DNA of 64,000 bases from Brachybacterium sp042666875 (GTDB lineage Bacteria; Actinomycetota; Actinomycetes; Actinomycetales; Dermabacteraceae): the NCBI RefSeq assembly GCF_042666875.1, contig NZ_JBHTCX010000005.1, positions 62,001 to 126,000 of the forward strand. Reading direction: 5' to 3'. The notes under the pieces were generated by a model. It ran no database searches. It was not told the origin of the DNA and saw nothing but the letters and a program-made list of their open reading frames with translations. The position numbers and the translations under genes are program-made. This document shows, one piece after another, positions 42,409 to 51,400 of the stretch. Positions within the stretch are counted from its first letter, which is position 1; every line of letters begins with the position of its first letter.

Positions 42409-43605
42409 ATGAGAGCAGTGACCTGGCAGGGTACCGAGCACGTGAGCGTGGAGGATGTTCCCGACCCCACGATCCAGCAGCCCACCGACGCGGTGATCAG
42501 GGTGACCTCCACCGCGATCTGCGGCTCCGATCTCCATCTGTACGACGTGCTCGTCCCATTCATGAGCCCCGGGGACGTCATCGGCCACGAGCCGATGGGG
42601 ATCGTCGAGGAGGTCGGCCAGGACGTCACCCACGTCCGGCCCGGTGATCGCGTCGTGGTCCCCTTCAACATCGCCTGCGGCCACTGCGGCATGTGCTCGA
42701 GCGGGCTGCAGTCCCAGTGCGAGACCACCCAGGTCACGGAGTACGGCTCCGGGGCGGCCCTGTTCGGCTACTCGAAGCTGTACGGACAGGTCCCCGGCGG
42801 CCAGGCCGAATACCTCCGCGTTCCGCACGCCGACTACGGGCTGGTCAAGGTCGGTGCGGAGCTGCCCGACGAGAACTACCTCTTCCTCAGCGACATCCTT
42901 CCCACGGCCTGGCAGGGCGTGAAGTACGCCGACGTGCCCGACGGCGGGACCCTGGCCGTGATGGGGCTGGGTCCCGTCGGCCAGCTGGGCGCGCGGATCG
43001 GGCGCCATCTCGGTGCTCGTGTGATCGGCGTCGATCCCGTTCCTGAGCGGCGCGCCATGGCCGAGCGTCACGGCATCGAGGTGTTCGACCTCGGCGAGGA
43101 CACCGTCGACGAGATCCGGGAGCAGACCGGTGGCCGCGGACCCGACGCCGTGCTGGACGCGGTCGGGATGGAAGCCGAGGGGAGCCCGTTCGCCGGCCTG
43201 GCCCACTCGCTCGTCGCGAAGCTGCCCAAGGCGATCTCCGGGCCGATGATGGAGCGCGCCGGCGTCGACCGCCTCGCCGCCCTGCACACCTCGATCGACC
43301 TCGTCCGCCGGGGCGGGACCGTGTCGCTGTCCGGCGTCTACGGCGGCACCGCCAGCCCGATGCCGCTGCTGACCATGTTCGACAAACAGGTCCAGATGCG
43401 CATGGGCCAGTGCAACGTGCGCTCGTGGACCGATGACCTGCTGCCGCTGGTCGAGGACCCCGCCGATCCGCTCGGCGTCGGGGACCTGGTGACGCATCGC
43501 CTGCCGCTCGAGGAAGCACCCGTCGGCTACGACCTCTTCCAGAAGAAGCACGACGGGTGCATCAAAGTCGTCCTCGACCCCTCCGGCGCCGCACCGTCCA
43601 GCTGA
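42409..43605 (+). CDS. Zinc-dependent alcohol/formaldehyde dehydrogenase (glutathione-independent)
   Basis: 398 residues. The medium-chain zinc pattern is clear: STAICGSDLHLYDVLVPFM, VIGHEPMGIVEEVG, a structural lobe CGHCGMCSSGLQSQC, and VMGLGPVGQLGARIGRHLG for NAD. The long insert (PDENYLFLSDILPTAWQGVKYADV) and the MLERAG region match glutathione-independent formaldehyde dehydrogenase-like proteins. The substrate is not certain. Confidence 0.88.
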   Translation: MRAVTWQGTEHVSVEDVPDPTIQQPTDAVIRVTSTAICGSDLHLYDVLVPFMSPGDVIGHEPMGIVEEVGQDVTHVRPGDRVVVPFNIACGHCGMCSSGLQSQCETTQVTEYGSGAALFGYSKLYGQVPGGQAEYLRVPHADYGLVKVGAELPDENYLFLSDILPTAWQGVKYADVPDGGTLAVMGLGPVGQLGARIGRHLGARVIGVDPVPERRAMAERHGIEVFDLGEDTVDEIREQTGGRGPDAVLDAVGMEAEGSPFAGLAHSLVAKLPKAISGPMMERAGVDRLAALHTSIDLVRRGGTVSLSGVYGGTASPMPLLTMFDKQVQMRMGQCNVRSWTDDLLPLVEDPADPLGVGDLVTHRLPLEEAPVGYDLFQKKHDGCIKVVLDPSGAAPSS

Positions 43606-43764
43606 TTCGCGACCGGCGGCCGGGCCCGAACCGGCGGCCACCTGCGGTCCGGCACGTGGTCCCACAGCAGCGTCCCGCGACCGCCCGTCGGGCCCTCTCA
43701 GACCGGCGGCCACGCACACCGTGGCCGTCACGCACAGATGAACCGCACCGAGGAGAGGATCCAT

Positions 43765-44664
43765 ATGGCCTCGAACGACCAGCTCGCACTCGTCAATCCC
43801 GTCGACCGTTTCCCCGACGTCTCGCCGCCGAAGCAGGACCAGCCCGAACCCGGTCTCGACGCCGAACTGATCCCCGGCACCGACCGCGGTGAGGACACCT
43901 ACCGCGGCACCGGCCGTCTCGAGGGTCGCAAGGCACTGATCACCGGCGCCGACTCCGGCATCGGCTCCGCCGTCGCCATCGCCTTCGCCCGCGAGGGCGC
44001 GGACGTGGCCATGAACTACCTTCCGGCCGAGCAGAAGGATGCCGAGCACGTCGCCGGCGTCATCGAGCAGACCGGTCGCAAGGCGGTGCTGCTGCCCGGT
44101 GATCTCTCCGACGCGGCGTTCTGCGCCCAGCTGGTCGAGGACGCCGTGCGCGAGCTCGGAGGCCTGGACGCCCTGGTCAACAATGCCGGGCGCCAGATCG
44201 CCATCGAGAGCCTCGAGGATCTCGAGGACGAGCAGTGGGTCAGCACCTACGAGGTCAACATCCACGCGATGTACCGCATCACCAAGGCTGCTCTGAAGCA
44301 CCTCCCCGCCGGGGGCACGATCGTCAACAGCACCTCCATCCAGGCGTACCAGCCCTCGGAGACGCTGATCGACTACGCCTCGACCAAGGCCGCGATCAAC
44401 AACTTCACCAAGGGCCTGGCCCAGCAGCTCGCCCCGCGCGGCATCCGCGTCAACGGTGTGGCGCCCGGGCCGATCTGGACGCCGCTGCAGGTCTCCGACG
44501 GGCAGCCCAAGGAGGCCCTGCCCGAGTTCGGCAAGAGCACGCCGCTGGGCCGCGCCGGTCAGCCCACCGAGCTGGCCCCGGCCTACGTCTTCCTCACCTC
44601 CCCGGAGTCCAGCTACGTGCTGGGGGAGACGCTGAACGTCAACGGCGGAATGCCCTCGCCGTGA
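43765..44664 (+). CDS. SDR oxidoreductase (YghA/GsP39-like)
   Basis: 299 residues from the ATG at 43765 with GAGAGGA upstream; an ATG at 43738 is in frame but has no site. A distinctive N-terminal extension (NPVDRFPDVSPPKQDQPEPGLD) precedes KALITGADSGIGSAVAIAFA. Catalytic Ser-Tyr-Lys: NSTSIQAYQPS and IDYASTKAAINNFTKG. The C-terminal ETLNVNGGMPSP is typical. Members act as stress-induced aldehyde reductases in other bacteria, but the substrate here is unknown. Confidence 0.92.
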   Translation: MASNDQLALVNPVDRFPDVSPPKQDQPEPGLDAELIPGTDRGEDTYRGTGRLEGRKALITGADSGIGSAVAIAFAREGADVAMNYLPAEQKDAEHVAGVIEQTGRKAVLLPGDLSDAAFCAQLVEDAVRELGGLDALVNNAGRQIAIESLEDLEDEQWVSTYEVNIHAMYRITKAALKHLPAGGTIVNSTSIQAYQPSETLIDYASTKAAINNFTKGLAQQLAPRGIRVNGVAPGPIWTPLQVSDGQPKEALPEFGKSTPLGRAGQPTELAPAYVFLTSPESSYVLGETLNVNGGMPSP

Positions 44665-44837
44665 GGCGCTGCGGATTTGTGGAATGTCGATGAGGCCGCC
44701 CGAGAACGGCGCGCCCCGGGGGAGTCGGAGAACGCCGGGGCCACCCGATGGCTTTCGCGAACAAGCAGGCACTGACCACTCGGCAAGGCCTGTGACCTCG
44801 ATTCGCGGGGCGGGGCTTGTCCGTTCCCGGCGGCGGT

Positions 44838-44861
44838 GTTAAGCCTGTATCAGCCGGGTTT
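44838..44861 (+). promoter_or_regulatory. Candidate sigma-B/F-type promoter
   Basis: GTTA (44838-44841) and GGGTTT (44856-44861), 14 bases apart, resemble the GNNT-N14-16-GGGTAY promoters of stress sigma factors. It lies 66 bases before the ATG of the small protein. One base differs from consensus in each box. Confidence 0.35.
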
Positions 44862-44927
44862 ACCGGTGACACGTCGCTGGAGGTGAATCGCCTGGTGCGC
44901 CCTCCGGCCGATCTGAAGGAGGAATGC

Positions 44928-45164
44928 ATGCCTGCTGGACAGACTGGTTTCGACGACGTCACGTTCGACCTGATCTCCGTGCAGTACCACGCACTCAAGG
45001 CCGGCCATGATTACGGCCAGTACGTGCGCGATGCGCGAAATGCGGAGCAGGAGGAGATCGCAGCCTTCTTCGAGAAGGTCATGGAACAGGACGCCGAGCG
45101 TGCGAAGGAATGCCATCGGTTCCTCCGCGAGCTCGGCGGGACCGACAACACGAGCCCCAACTGA
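44928..45164 (+). CDS. Small conserved helical protein
   Basis: 78 residues with AAGGAGG five bases before the ATG. It reads GFDDVTFDLISVQYHALKAG, HDYGQYVRDARNAEQEEIAAFFEKVMEQD, a compact helical bundle with His, Glu and Asp residues that could bind metal (EKVMEQDAERAKECHRFL). I know no named family. The strong SD and stress-type promoter suggest high expression in stress. Confidence 0.7.
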   Translation: MPAGQTGFDDVTFDLISVQYHALKAGHDYGQYVRDARNAEQEEIAAFFEKVMEQDAERAKECHRFLRELGGTDNTSPN

Positions 45165-45249
45165 GGGGCAGCCCGAGACTCAGCGGGGAACGCTCATCGG
45201 CTTCCGCGATGACGTGACCCCCGGACCGGGCCCGCCCGATCCTCACCAC

Positions 45250-45281
45250 GAAGGCCCTGCCGGCATCCCGGCGGGGCCTTC
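45250..45281. terminator. Terminator between the small protein and copA
   Basis: GAAGGCCCTGCCGG (45250-45263) pairs with CCGGCGGGGCCTTC (45268-45281) with one T-G mismatch, between convergent genes. Confidence 0.75.
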
Positions 45282-45345
45282 GCCGTGCCGGCACCGCGAT
45301 GCAGAGCGCACGCGCAGCGGCAGCTGGGGCCACCTGAGCGCTCGC

Positions 45346-47658
45346 TCAGCGAGACGCCGGGAGCGAGTCCCCGGCCCGACCCGCGAAGCCGCGCAGGCGC
45401 AGGCTGTTGATGACCACGAAGACGCTGGAGAACGCCATCGCCGCCCCCGCCAGCATCGGGTTCAGCAGCCCCAGCGCGGCCAGTGGGATGGCCGCCACGT
45501 TGTACGCGAAGGCCCAGAACAGATTGCCCTTGATGACGGCGAGGGTGCGCCGGGAGAGGCGGATGGCGTCGGCCGCGCTGCGGAGATCTCCGCGCACCAG
45601 CGTGAGGTCGGCCGCCTCGATCGCGACGTCGGTGCCGGTGCCCATCGCCAGGCCCAGGTCGGCCTGGGCGAGCGCGGCGGCGTCGTTGACGCCGTCACCG
45701 ACCATCGCCACGACCTTGCCGTCGTTCTGGAGGCGGGAGACCACGTCGATCTTGTCCTGAGGCAGCACCTCGGCGATCACCTCGTCGATGCCGACCTCCG
45801 CGGCGATCTGCTGCGCGGCGGCGCGGTTGTCCCCAGTCAGCAGGATCGGTGTCAGTCCCAGCGCGCGGAGCGAGCGGATCGCCTCCGCACTGGTGGGCTT
45901 GACAGTGTCGGCGACGACGAGGACTCCCTGCGCCTGTCCCTCCCAGCCGACGATCACGGCGGTGCGGCCCTGACGCTCGGCGTCGGCCTTCGCGGTGGTG
46001 AGGGCAAGATCCAGGAGCCCGGCATCCAGCCCGTGCGAGCTCTCGCCCGGGACCGGCTCGGCGAACAGGCCCTCGCGACCGACGAGCACGGTCTTCTCCT
46101 CGACGGTGCCGCGCACGCCGCGGCCTTCGAGGTTCTCGAACTCGGCCGGCGTGGGCAGCGTGCCGATCTCCTCGGCGGCGCCGCGCGCGATCGCCCGGGC
46201 GATGGGATGCTCGGAGGCGTCCTCGACGGCACCCGCCAGGCGCAGCAGCTCCGCGCGGTCCACGCCGGCGGCGGGGACGACGTCGAGGAGCGTCATGGTG
46301 CCCGTGGTGACGGTGCCGGTCTTGTCCAGCACCACGGTGTCGACCCGGCGCGTGGACTCGAGGATCTCAGGGCCCTTGATGAGGATGCCCAGCTGGGCGC
46401 CGCGGCCGGTCCCCACCAGCAGCGCGGTCGGGGTGGCCAGGCCCAGCGCGCACGGGCAGGCGATGATCAGGACCGCCACAGCGGCGGTGAAGGCGGCCTC
46501 GACGGGGAACCCCGCGACGAGCCAGCCGATCAGCACCAGGACGGCGAGCGTGAGGACGACGGGGACGAAGACCGCCGAGACCCTGTCCGCCAGTCGCTGG
46601 ACCTCGGCCTTGCCGGACTGCGCCTCCTCGACCATCGCGGCCATCCGCGCCAGCTGGGTGTCGGAGCCGACCCGCGAGGCCCGCACCAGCAGACGGCCGC
46701 CGGCGTTGACGGTGGCTCCGGTGACGTCGTCACCCTCGCCCACCTCGACGGGGACCGCTTCGCCGGTCAGCATCGAGACGTCGACCGCGGAGCGCCCGGA
46801 GACCACCGTGCCGTCGGTCGCGATCTTCTCGCCGGGACGGACCACGAACTCATCGCCCACGGCCAGCTCGGAGACCGGGATGCGGCTCTCCTCGCCGCCT
46901 CGCAGCACGGCCACGTCCTTGGCGCCCATGTCCAGCAGGGCCCGCAGTGCGGCACCGGCCTGTCGTTTGGACCGCTTCTCGAGGTAACGGCCCAGGAGGA
47001 TGAACATCGTGACCCCGGCGGCCACCTCGAGGTAGATGTTCGCCGCCCCGTCGGACGGCGCGATGCTCAGCTCGAAGCTGTGCCTCATGCCGGGCATGCC
47101 TGCCGAGCCCAGGAACAACGCATACAGCGACCACAGGAACGCCGCGGCGGTGCCGACCGAGATCAGCGTGTCCATGGTCGCCGCGCCGTGGCGGAGGTTG
47201 ACCCAGGCGGCACGGTGGAACGGCCAGCCGGCCCAGACGATGACGGGGGCGGCCAGGGCGAGCGAGGCCCACTGCCAGTAGGTGAACTGCAGCGCCGGGA
47301 TCATCGCCAGGAGGATGACCGGCACCGAGAGCACCACCGATCCGATCAGCCGCTGCCGCAGCGAAGCGAGTTCCGGATCCTGCTGCTTCTCGCCGTGCGG
47401 GTCCTCGTCGGCGGCCGCTGGCTGCGGAAGCGTCGCGGTGTACCCGGTCCGCTCCACTTCGGCCACCAGGTCCTCGGGGGAGTAGCCCTCAGGCGCCGTG
47501 ACCCGCGCCTTCTCGGTCGCGTAGTTGACCGAGGCGGTCACACCATCGAGCTTGTTGAGCTTGCGCTCGATCCGGTTGGCGCACGAGGCGCACGTCATCC
47601 CGCCGATCTCGAGCTCGATATCGGCGCCGAGGGGCAGCTGGGACGGTGACGTGGGCAT
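45346..47658 (-). CDS. copA: Copper-exporting P1B-type ATPase (CopA-like, CPC)
   Basis: 770 residues. An N-terminal HMA domain with MTCASC (Cys23, Cys26) is followed by membrane segments, the TGEAVPVEVGEGDDV dephosphorylation loop, IIACPCALGLATPTALLVGTG (Cys-Pro-Cys metal site), VDTVVLDKTGTVTTGTM (phosphorylated Asp) and VAMVGDGVNDAAALAQADLG. It exports Cu(I) or Ag(I) with ATP. It follows copZ on the same strand under the CsoR-like site at 48018. Confidence 0.95.
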   Translation of the reverse strand: MPTSPSQLPLGADIELEIGGMTCASCANRIERKLNKLDGVTASVNYATEKARVTAPEGYSPEDLVAEVERTGYTATLPQPAAADEDPHGEKQQDPELASLRQRLIGSVVLSVPVILLAMIPALQFTYWQWASLALAAPVIVWAGWPFHRAAWVNLRHGAATMDTLISVGTAAAFLWSLYALFLGSAGMPGMRHSFELSIAPSDGAANIYLEVAAGVTMFILLGRYLEKRSKRQAGAALRALLDMGAKDVAVLRGGEESRIPVSELAVGDEFVVRPGEKIATDGTVVSGRSAVDVSMLTGEAVPVEVGEGDDVTGATVNAGGRLLVRASRVGSDTQLARMAAMVEEAQSGKAEVQRLADRVSAVFVPVVLTLAVLVLIGWLVAGFPVEAAFTAAVAVLIIACPCALGLATPTALLVGTGRGAQLGILIKGPEILESTRRVDTVVLDKTGTVTTGTMTLLDVVPAAGVDRAELLRLAGAVEDASEHPIARAIARGAAEEIGTLPTPAEFENLEGRGVRGTVEEKTVLVGREGLFAEPVPGESSHGLDAGLLDLALTTAKADAERQGRTAVIVGWEGQAQGVLVVADTVKPTSAEAIRSLRALGLTPILLTGDNRAAAQQIAAEVGIDEVIAEVLPQDKIDVVSRLQNDGKVVAMVGDGVNDAAALAQADLGLAMGTGTDVAIEAADLTLVRGDLRSAADAIRLSRRTLAVIKGNLFWAFAYNVAAIPLAALGLLNPMLAGAAMAFSSVFVVINSLRLRGFAGRAGDSLPASR

Positions 47659-47738
47659 GGGGCTCTCTCTCGGGACGTGGGGTCGACTCGGGCGTCCGGC
47701 CGTGCCGGGTGACCGGTCGGTTCGCCAGGCTTCGGCTC

Positions 47739-47954
47739 TCAGGCCCGGGTCGCGGAGTAGCCGGCTTCCTCGACCGCAGCCAGGACGTCGCCGTCCTCGA
47801 CGGGCTGATCCGAGGTGACGACCAGGTCGCCGGTCTCGTGGCTGACCTCGATGTGCTGGACCCCGGGAATCTCGCCGACCTCCTCACGCACCGACATCTC
47901 GCAATGTCCGCACGTCATTCCGGTGACCTGGAATCGGCTCGTGGTCGCGCTCAT
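47739..47954 (-). CDS. copZ: Copper chaperone CopZ-like (HMA domain)
   Basis: 71 residues from the ATG at 47954, with AAGGAG upstream. The metal motif is VTGMTCGHCEMSVREEVG (MxCxxC), and the rest is the standard βαββαβ HMA fold (GDLVVTSDQPVEDGDVLAAVEEAGY). It hands Cu(I) to CopA. It is transcribed leftward from the operator at 48018-48040 and lies 80 bases before copA. Confidence 0.94.
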   Translation of the reverse strand: MSATTSRFQVTGMTCGHCEMSVREEVGEIPGVQHIEVSHETGDLVVTSDQPVEDGDVLAAVEEAGYSATRA

Positions 47955-48017
47955 GAGGCTCTCCTTCGTGTTCTCGGGCGCCGACGGGGTCTCCGGTCGG
48001 CGGTCGTCTCTCCACGA

Positions 48018-48040
48018 TTTATACCCCTGGGGGGTATAAA
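48018..48040. promoter_or_regulatory. CsoR-type operator of copZ-copA
   Basis: TTTATACCCC and its perfect reverse complement (48031-48040) flank a 3-base centre TGG. The TACCCC..GGGGTA symmetry is the known pattern for CsoR, the Cu(I)-sensing repressor. It lies 64 bases upstream of copZ. No csoR gene is in the window. Confidence 0.8.
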
Positions 48041-48123
48041 AGGTCAAGCGTGACGAGATTGATCGCGCGGAGCGTGGCGCCAGCTCCTGCCGGGTGCGAG
48101 ACCTTTCGGGGCCGTTGCCTACG

Positions 48124-48140
48124 ATACCCCTGGGGGGTAC
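48124..48140. promoter_or_regulatory. CsoR-type operator of the CopB-like gene
   Basis: ATACCCC, TGG, GGGGTAC repeats the core of the first site, 84 bases away, and precedes the rightward ATPase gene by 107 bases. The shared core means one copper repressor probably controls both directions. Confidence 0.75.
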
Positions 48141-48246
48141 GGTGGCGTCGTCGCGGCCGGCGGTCCGACGCCGTCACGCCTTTCGACGCCGTGCCGCAGC
48201 CCAGCACTACCCACTGCCCTGCAGGTCCGCGTCGATCAGGAAGGAC

Positions 48247-50457
48247 ATGACGATGAGCAGCGTCCCGACCCCCGATGGCGATGCCCGGGCAGATCTGCGC
48301 GAGCACGACAGCCACGGGTCCCACGGAGGCAGCGGAGCCCATCACGGGTCCGGCGGCCACGACGAGCACAAGAGCCAGGAGAGCCGTGGGAGCCGCGAGC
48401 ACCACGGGGATCACCAGGATCACGGGAACCATGGAGGCCACGGCGGACACGGCGGCCACGGCGGGCACGGCGGGCATGAGGACCACGTCGCAATGTTCCG
48501 TCGGCTGTTCCTGATCAGCCTGGTTCTCTCCCTCCCGACAGTCCTGCTCAGCCGCACGTTCGCCGACCTCATCGGCTACACCCTGCCGGCCCTCCCGGGC
48601 CTGGCCGCGGTGCCGCCCGTGCTGGGCACGATCATCTTTCTCTGGGGCGGCAGGCCGTTCCTGACCGGAGCGGTCTCGGAGCTCCGCTCCCGCACCCCCG
48701 GGATGATGCTCCTGATCGGCATGGCGATCACCGTCGCCTTCGTCGCCTCGCTCGGGGCCAGCCTCGGCCTGCTCTCCTCCGAACTGGACTTCTGGTGGGA
48801 GCTGGCCTTCCTCGTCGTGATCATGCTGCTGGGCCACTGGCTGGAGATGCGCTCCCTCGCCCAGACCTCCTCGGCCCTGGACTCCCTGGCCGCCCTCCTG
48901 CCCGACGAGGCGGAGAAGCTGGTCGGAGACGATGATGTGGTCAGGGTCGCCCCCTCGGAGCTCCAGCGCGGAGACCACGTCCGGGTCCGTCCGGGCGGGC
49001 GCATACCGGCCGACGGCACCGTCGTGGACGGCGAGGCCGATGTCGACGAATCGATGATCACCGGCGAATCCCAGCCCGTCCACCGCGAGGCCGACGCGAC
49101 GGTGGTCGCCGGCACCGTCGCGACCGACAGCGCCCTGACGGTGCGCATCGACGCCGTCGGTGACGACACCGCGCTGGCCGGCATCCAGAAACTGGTCGCG
49201 GACGCACAGTCCTCGAGTACGCGAGCACAGCTGCTGGCCGACAGGGCCGCCGCCCTGCTGTTCTGGTTCGCGCTCGGCGCCGCGCTCCTCACCGCGATCG
49301 TGTGGACGCTCGCCGGCAGCCCGGACCTCGCGCTCACCCGGACGATCACCGTGCTGATCATCGCCTGCCCCCACGCCCTCGGCCTGGCGATCCCCCTGGT
49401 CGTCTCGATCGCCACCGAGCGCGCCGCCCGCGCCGGGGTGCTGATCAAGGACCGTGCGGCCCTGGAGCGGATGCGCACGGTCGACACGGTCCTGTTCGAC
49501 AAGACCGGTACCCTGACCAGGGGTGAACCCGCCCTGGCCGACCTCGAGGCGATCGACGGGGACGACGGCGAGCTCCTCGCACTGGCAGCGGCGGCCGAGT
49601 CCGAGAGCGAGCATCCGCTGGCGCGCGCAATCATCGCCGCCGCCCGGGAGCGGGAGCTCGAGGTGCCCCGCGCCGAGGATTTCCGCGCCTCCACCGGGGT
49701 CGGCGTCACCGCCGACATCCGCGGACGAGCGGTGGCCGTCGGCGGCCCGAAGCTGCTCGAGGAGAACCGGCTCGAACCGATGCCACAGGCCGACCAGTGG
49801 TCGGATCGCGGCGACACCGTGCTGCACGTGGTCCTCGACGGTCAGGTCGCCGGCGCCCTCGGCCTCCGCGACCAGGTGCGCGAGGAATCGCGAGAGGCGA
49901 TCTCAGCCCTGCACGACCGCGAGGTCCGGGTCGCGATGATCACCGGCGACGCACGTCCGGTGGCGGAGGCGGTCGCCGGCGAGCTCGGCATCGACGAGGT
50001 CTTCGCCGAGGTCCGTCCGGAGCACAAGAGCGAGAAGGTCGAGGAGCTGCAGCGGCAGGGCCGGACGGTCGCCATGGTCGGAGACGGTGTCAACGATGCG
50101 CCGGCACTCGCCCAGGCGGACGTCGGGATCGCGATCGGCGCCGGGACGGATGTCGCGATCTCCTCGGCCGGCGTGGTCCTGGCCTCCGACGACCCTCGCG
50201 CAGTGCTCTCGGTCCTGCGTCTGTCCACGGCGGTCTACCGCAAGATGACGCAGAACCTCTGGTGGGCCGCCGGCTACAACATCATCGCGGTGCCGCTGGC
50301 CGCGGGCGTGCTCGCCCCGATCGGGTTCATGCTGCCGATGGCCGTCGGCGCTCTGCTGATGTCGGCCTCGACCATCGTGGTCGCCGCCAACGCGCAGCTG
50401 CTGCGCCGCCTGGATCTCGACCCACAGGCAGTCGTCGCGGGGGAGACGAAGAGCTGA
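48247..50457 (+). CDS. copB: CopB-type heavy-metal ATPase (CPH motif)
   Basis: 736 residues from the ATG at 48247, GGAAGG upstream. The N-terminus has no HMA domain but a His/Gly-rich stretch (about 15-80, with GHGGHGGHGGHGGHE repeats). The ion-site motif is IIACPHALGLAIP (Cys-Pro-His), the mark of the CopB group, followed by DTVLFDKTGTLTRG and VAMVGDGVNDAPALAQADVG. It probably exports Cu(I), Cu(II) or Ag(I) from the cytoplasm, with the His-rich tail as a metal buffer. Divergent from copZ-copA. Confidence 0.93.
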   Translation: MTMSSVPTPDGDARADLREHDSHGSHGGSGAHHGSGGHDEHKSQESRGSREHHGDHQDHGNHGGHGGHGGHGGHGGHEDHVAMFRRLFLISLVLSLPTVLLSRTFADLIGYTLPALPGLAAVPPVLGTIIFLWGGRPFLTGAVSELRSRTPGMMLLIGMAITVAFVASLGASLGLLSSELDFWWELAFLVVIMLLGHWLEMRSLAQTSSALDSLAALLPDEAEKLVGDDDVVRVAPSELQRGDHVRVRPGGRIPADGTVVDGEADVDESMITGESQPVHREADATVVAGTVATDSALTVRIDAVGDDTALAGIQKLVADAQSSSTRAQLLADRAAALLFWFALGAALLTAIVWTLAGSPDLALTRTITVLIIACPHALGLAIPLVVSIATERAARAGVLIKDRAALERMRTVDTVLFDKTGTLTRGEPALADLEAIDGDDGELLALAAAAESESEHPLARAIIAAARERELEVPRAEDFRASTGVGVTADIRGRAVAVGGPKLLEENRLEPMPQADQWSDRGDTVLHVVLDGQVAGALGLRDQVREESREAISALHDREVRVAMITGDARPVAEAVAGELGIDEVFAEVRPEHKSEKVEELQRQGRTVAMVGDGVNDAPALAQADVGIAIGAGTDVAISSAGVVLASDDPRAVLSVLRLSTAVYRKMTQNLWWAAGYNIIAVPLAAGVLAPIGFMLPMAVGALLMSASTIVVAANAQLLRRLDLDPQAVVAGETKS

Positions 50458-50485
50458 ACGGCGCGACCCGCAGCGGCGAGGAGCG

Positions 50486-51271
50486 TCAGGACCCCTGGGG
50501 CCAGGTGTCGCGGACGTCCGCTCCGCCTTCGACGACCTTCTCCGGGGTGTCGGTCAGATCCGTCCAGGAATCCTGGGGACGGTAGCCCAGCTCGAGGGTC
50601 GTGTTGGTCAGCGACCAGCGCCGGTTGGGGTTGTCGGAGATCGCGTAGTACAGCCCGAACCGCACCTCGGCCTCGATGGCGCGTCGCACCACGCGGGCGC
50701 AGTCGGCAGGGCTCAGCCACATGGCGCGCAGGACGTCCTCGTCGGCCTCGAGCGGATCCTCCGAGACCCAGCCGATGCGCAGCGCGATGAAGTCCAGGCC
50801 GTGCTCGTCGTAGTAGAAGCGGCCCAGGGCCTCCCCGAAGATCTTGGAGACGCCGTACAGGGAATCGCCGCGCTGGATCTGATGGGGGTAGACCGGCCAC
50901 TCCTCGTGGCGGTCGTACATGCCCATCGCGTGGTTGGAAGAGGCGAAGACGATGCGGCGCACCCCGGCCTCACGAGCGGCTTCCAGGACGTTGCGCAGCC
51001 CGATGAGGTTCGCCTCCAGCACCAGATCCCAGCTGGACTCGGGGGAGGCGGCGCCGGCCAGATGCACCACGGTGTCCACGCCGTCCATCATCGCCACCAG
51101 CTTGTCGTACTCGGCGAGGTCGGCGACCTGCAGCTCGGTGCCCGGCGGGGCCTTCTCGGCGCTGCGGCCCTGCAGCACCAGGTCGTAGTCCTGCTTCAGG
51201 TCCTCCGCCAGGTGGGAGCCGACGCCCCCGGTCGCTCCGGTGATCAGTACGCGCTTCGTCGAGTCACTCAT
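50486..51271 (-). CDS. NAD-dependent epimerase/dehydratase, uronate dehydrogenase-like
   Basis: 261 residues. Rossmann motif VLITGATGGVGSHLAEDL, ADLAEYDKLVAMMDGVDTVVHLAG, then FASSNHAMGMY and the catalytic YGVSKIFGEALGRFYYDEHG (YxxxK). The sequence resembles uronate dehydrogenases, which oxidise glucuronate or galacturonate, but the family is broad and the substrate is not proven. It converges with the CopB-like gene. Confidence 0.85.
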   Translation of the reverse strand: MSDSTKRVLITGATGGVGSHLAEDLKQDYDLVLQGRSAEKAPPGTELQVADLAEYDKLVAMMDGVDTVVHLAGAASPESSWDLVLEANLIGLRNVLEAAREAGVRRIVFASSNHAMGMYDRHEEWPVYPHQIQRGDSLYGVSKIFGEALGRFYYDEHGLDFIALRIGWVSEDPLEADEDVLRAMWLSPADCARVVRRAIEAEVRFGLYYAISDNPNRRWSLTNTTLELGYRPQDSWTDLTDTPEKVVEGGADVRDTWPQGS

Positions 51272-51400
51272 GCGGCCATTATGGGTCGCGGGGCGCCGGC
51301 ACGGAACCGCGCCGACCGTGCGGATCGGAAGCGTGCGGACCGAGGGGCGTGGGGTCCGCCGCTGCGCGGACCGCAGGGGCGAGCGGGGGAAAGGGGCTGG

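Noticed and set aside
42361..44772. 803-codon minus-strand frame across the dehydrogenase and SDR genes
   Set aside because: Both sense genes have full catalytic motifs, so the antisense frame is a shadow.
45007..47649. 880-codon plus-strand frame opposite copA
   Set aside because: Antisense to a P-type ATPase with all motifs; Arg/Gly/His-rich and without any family pattern.
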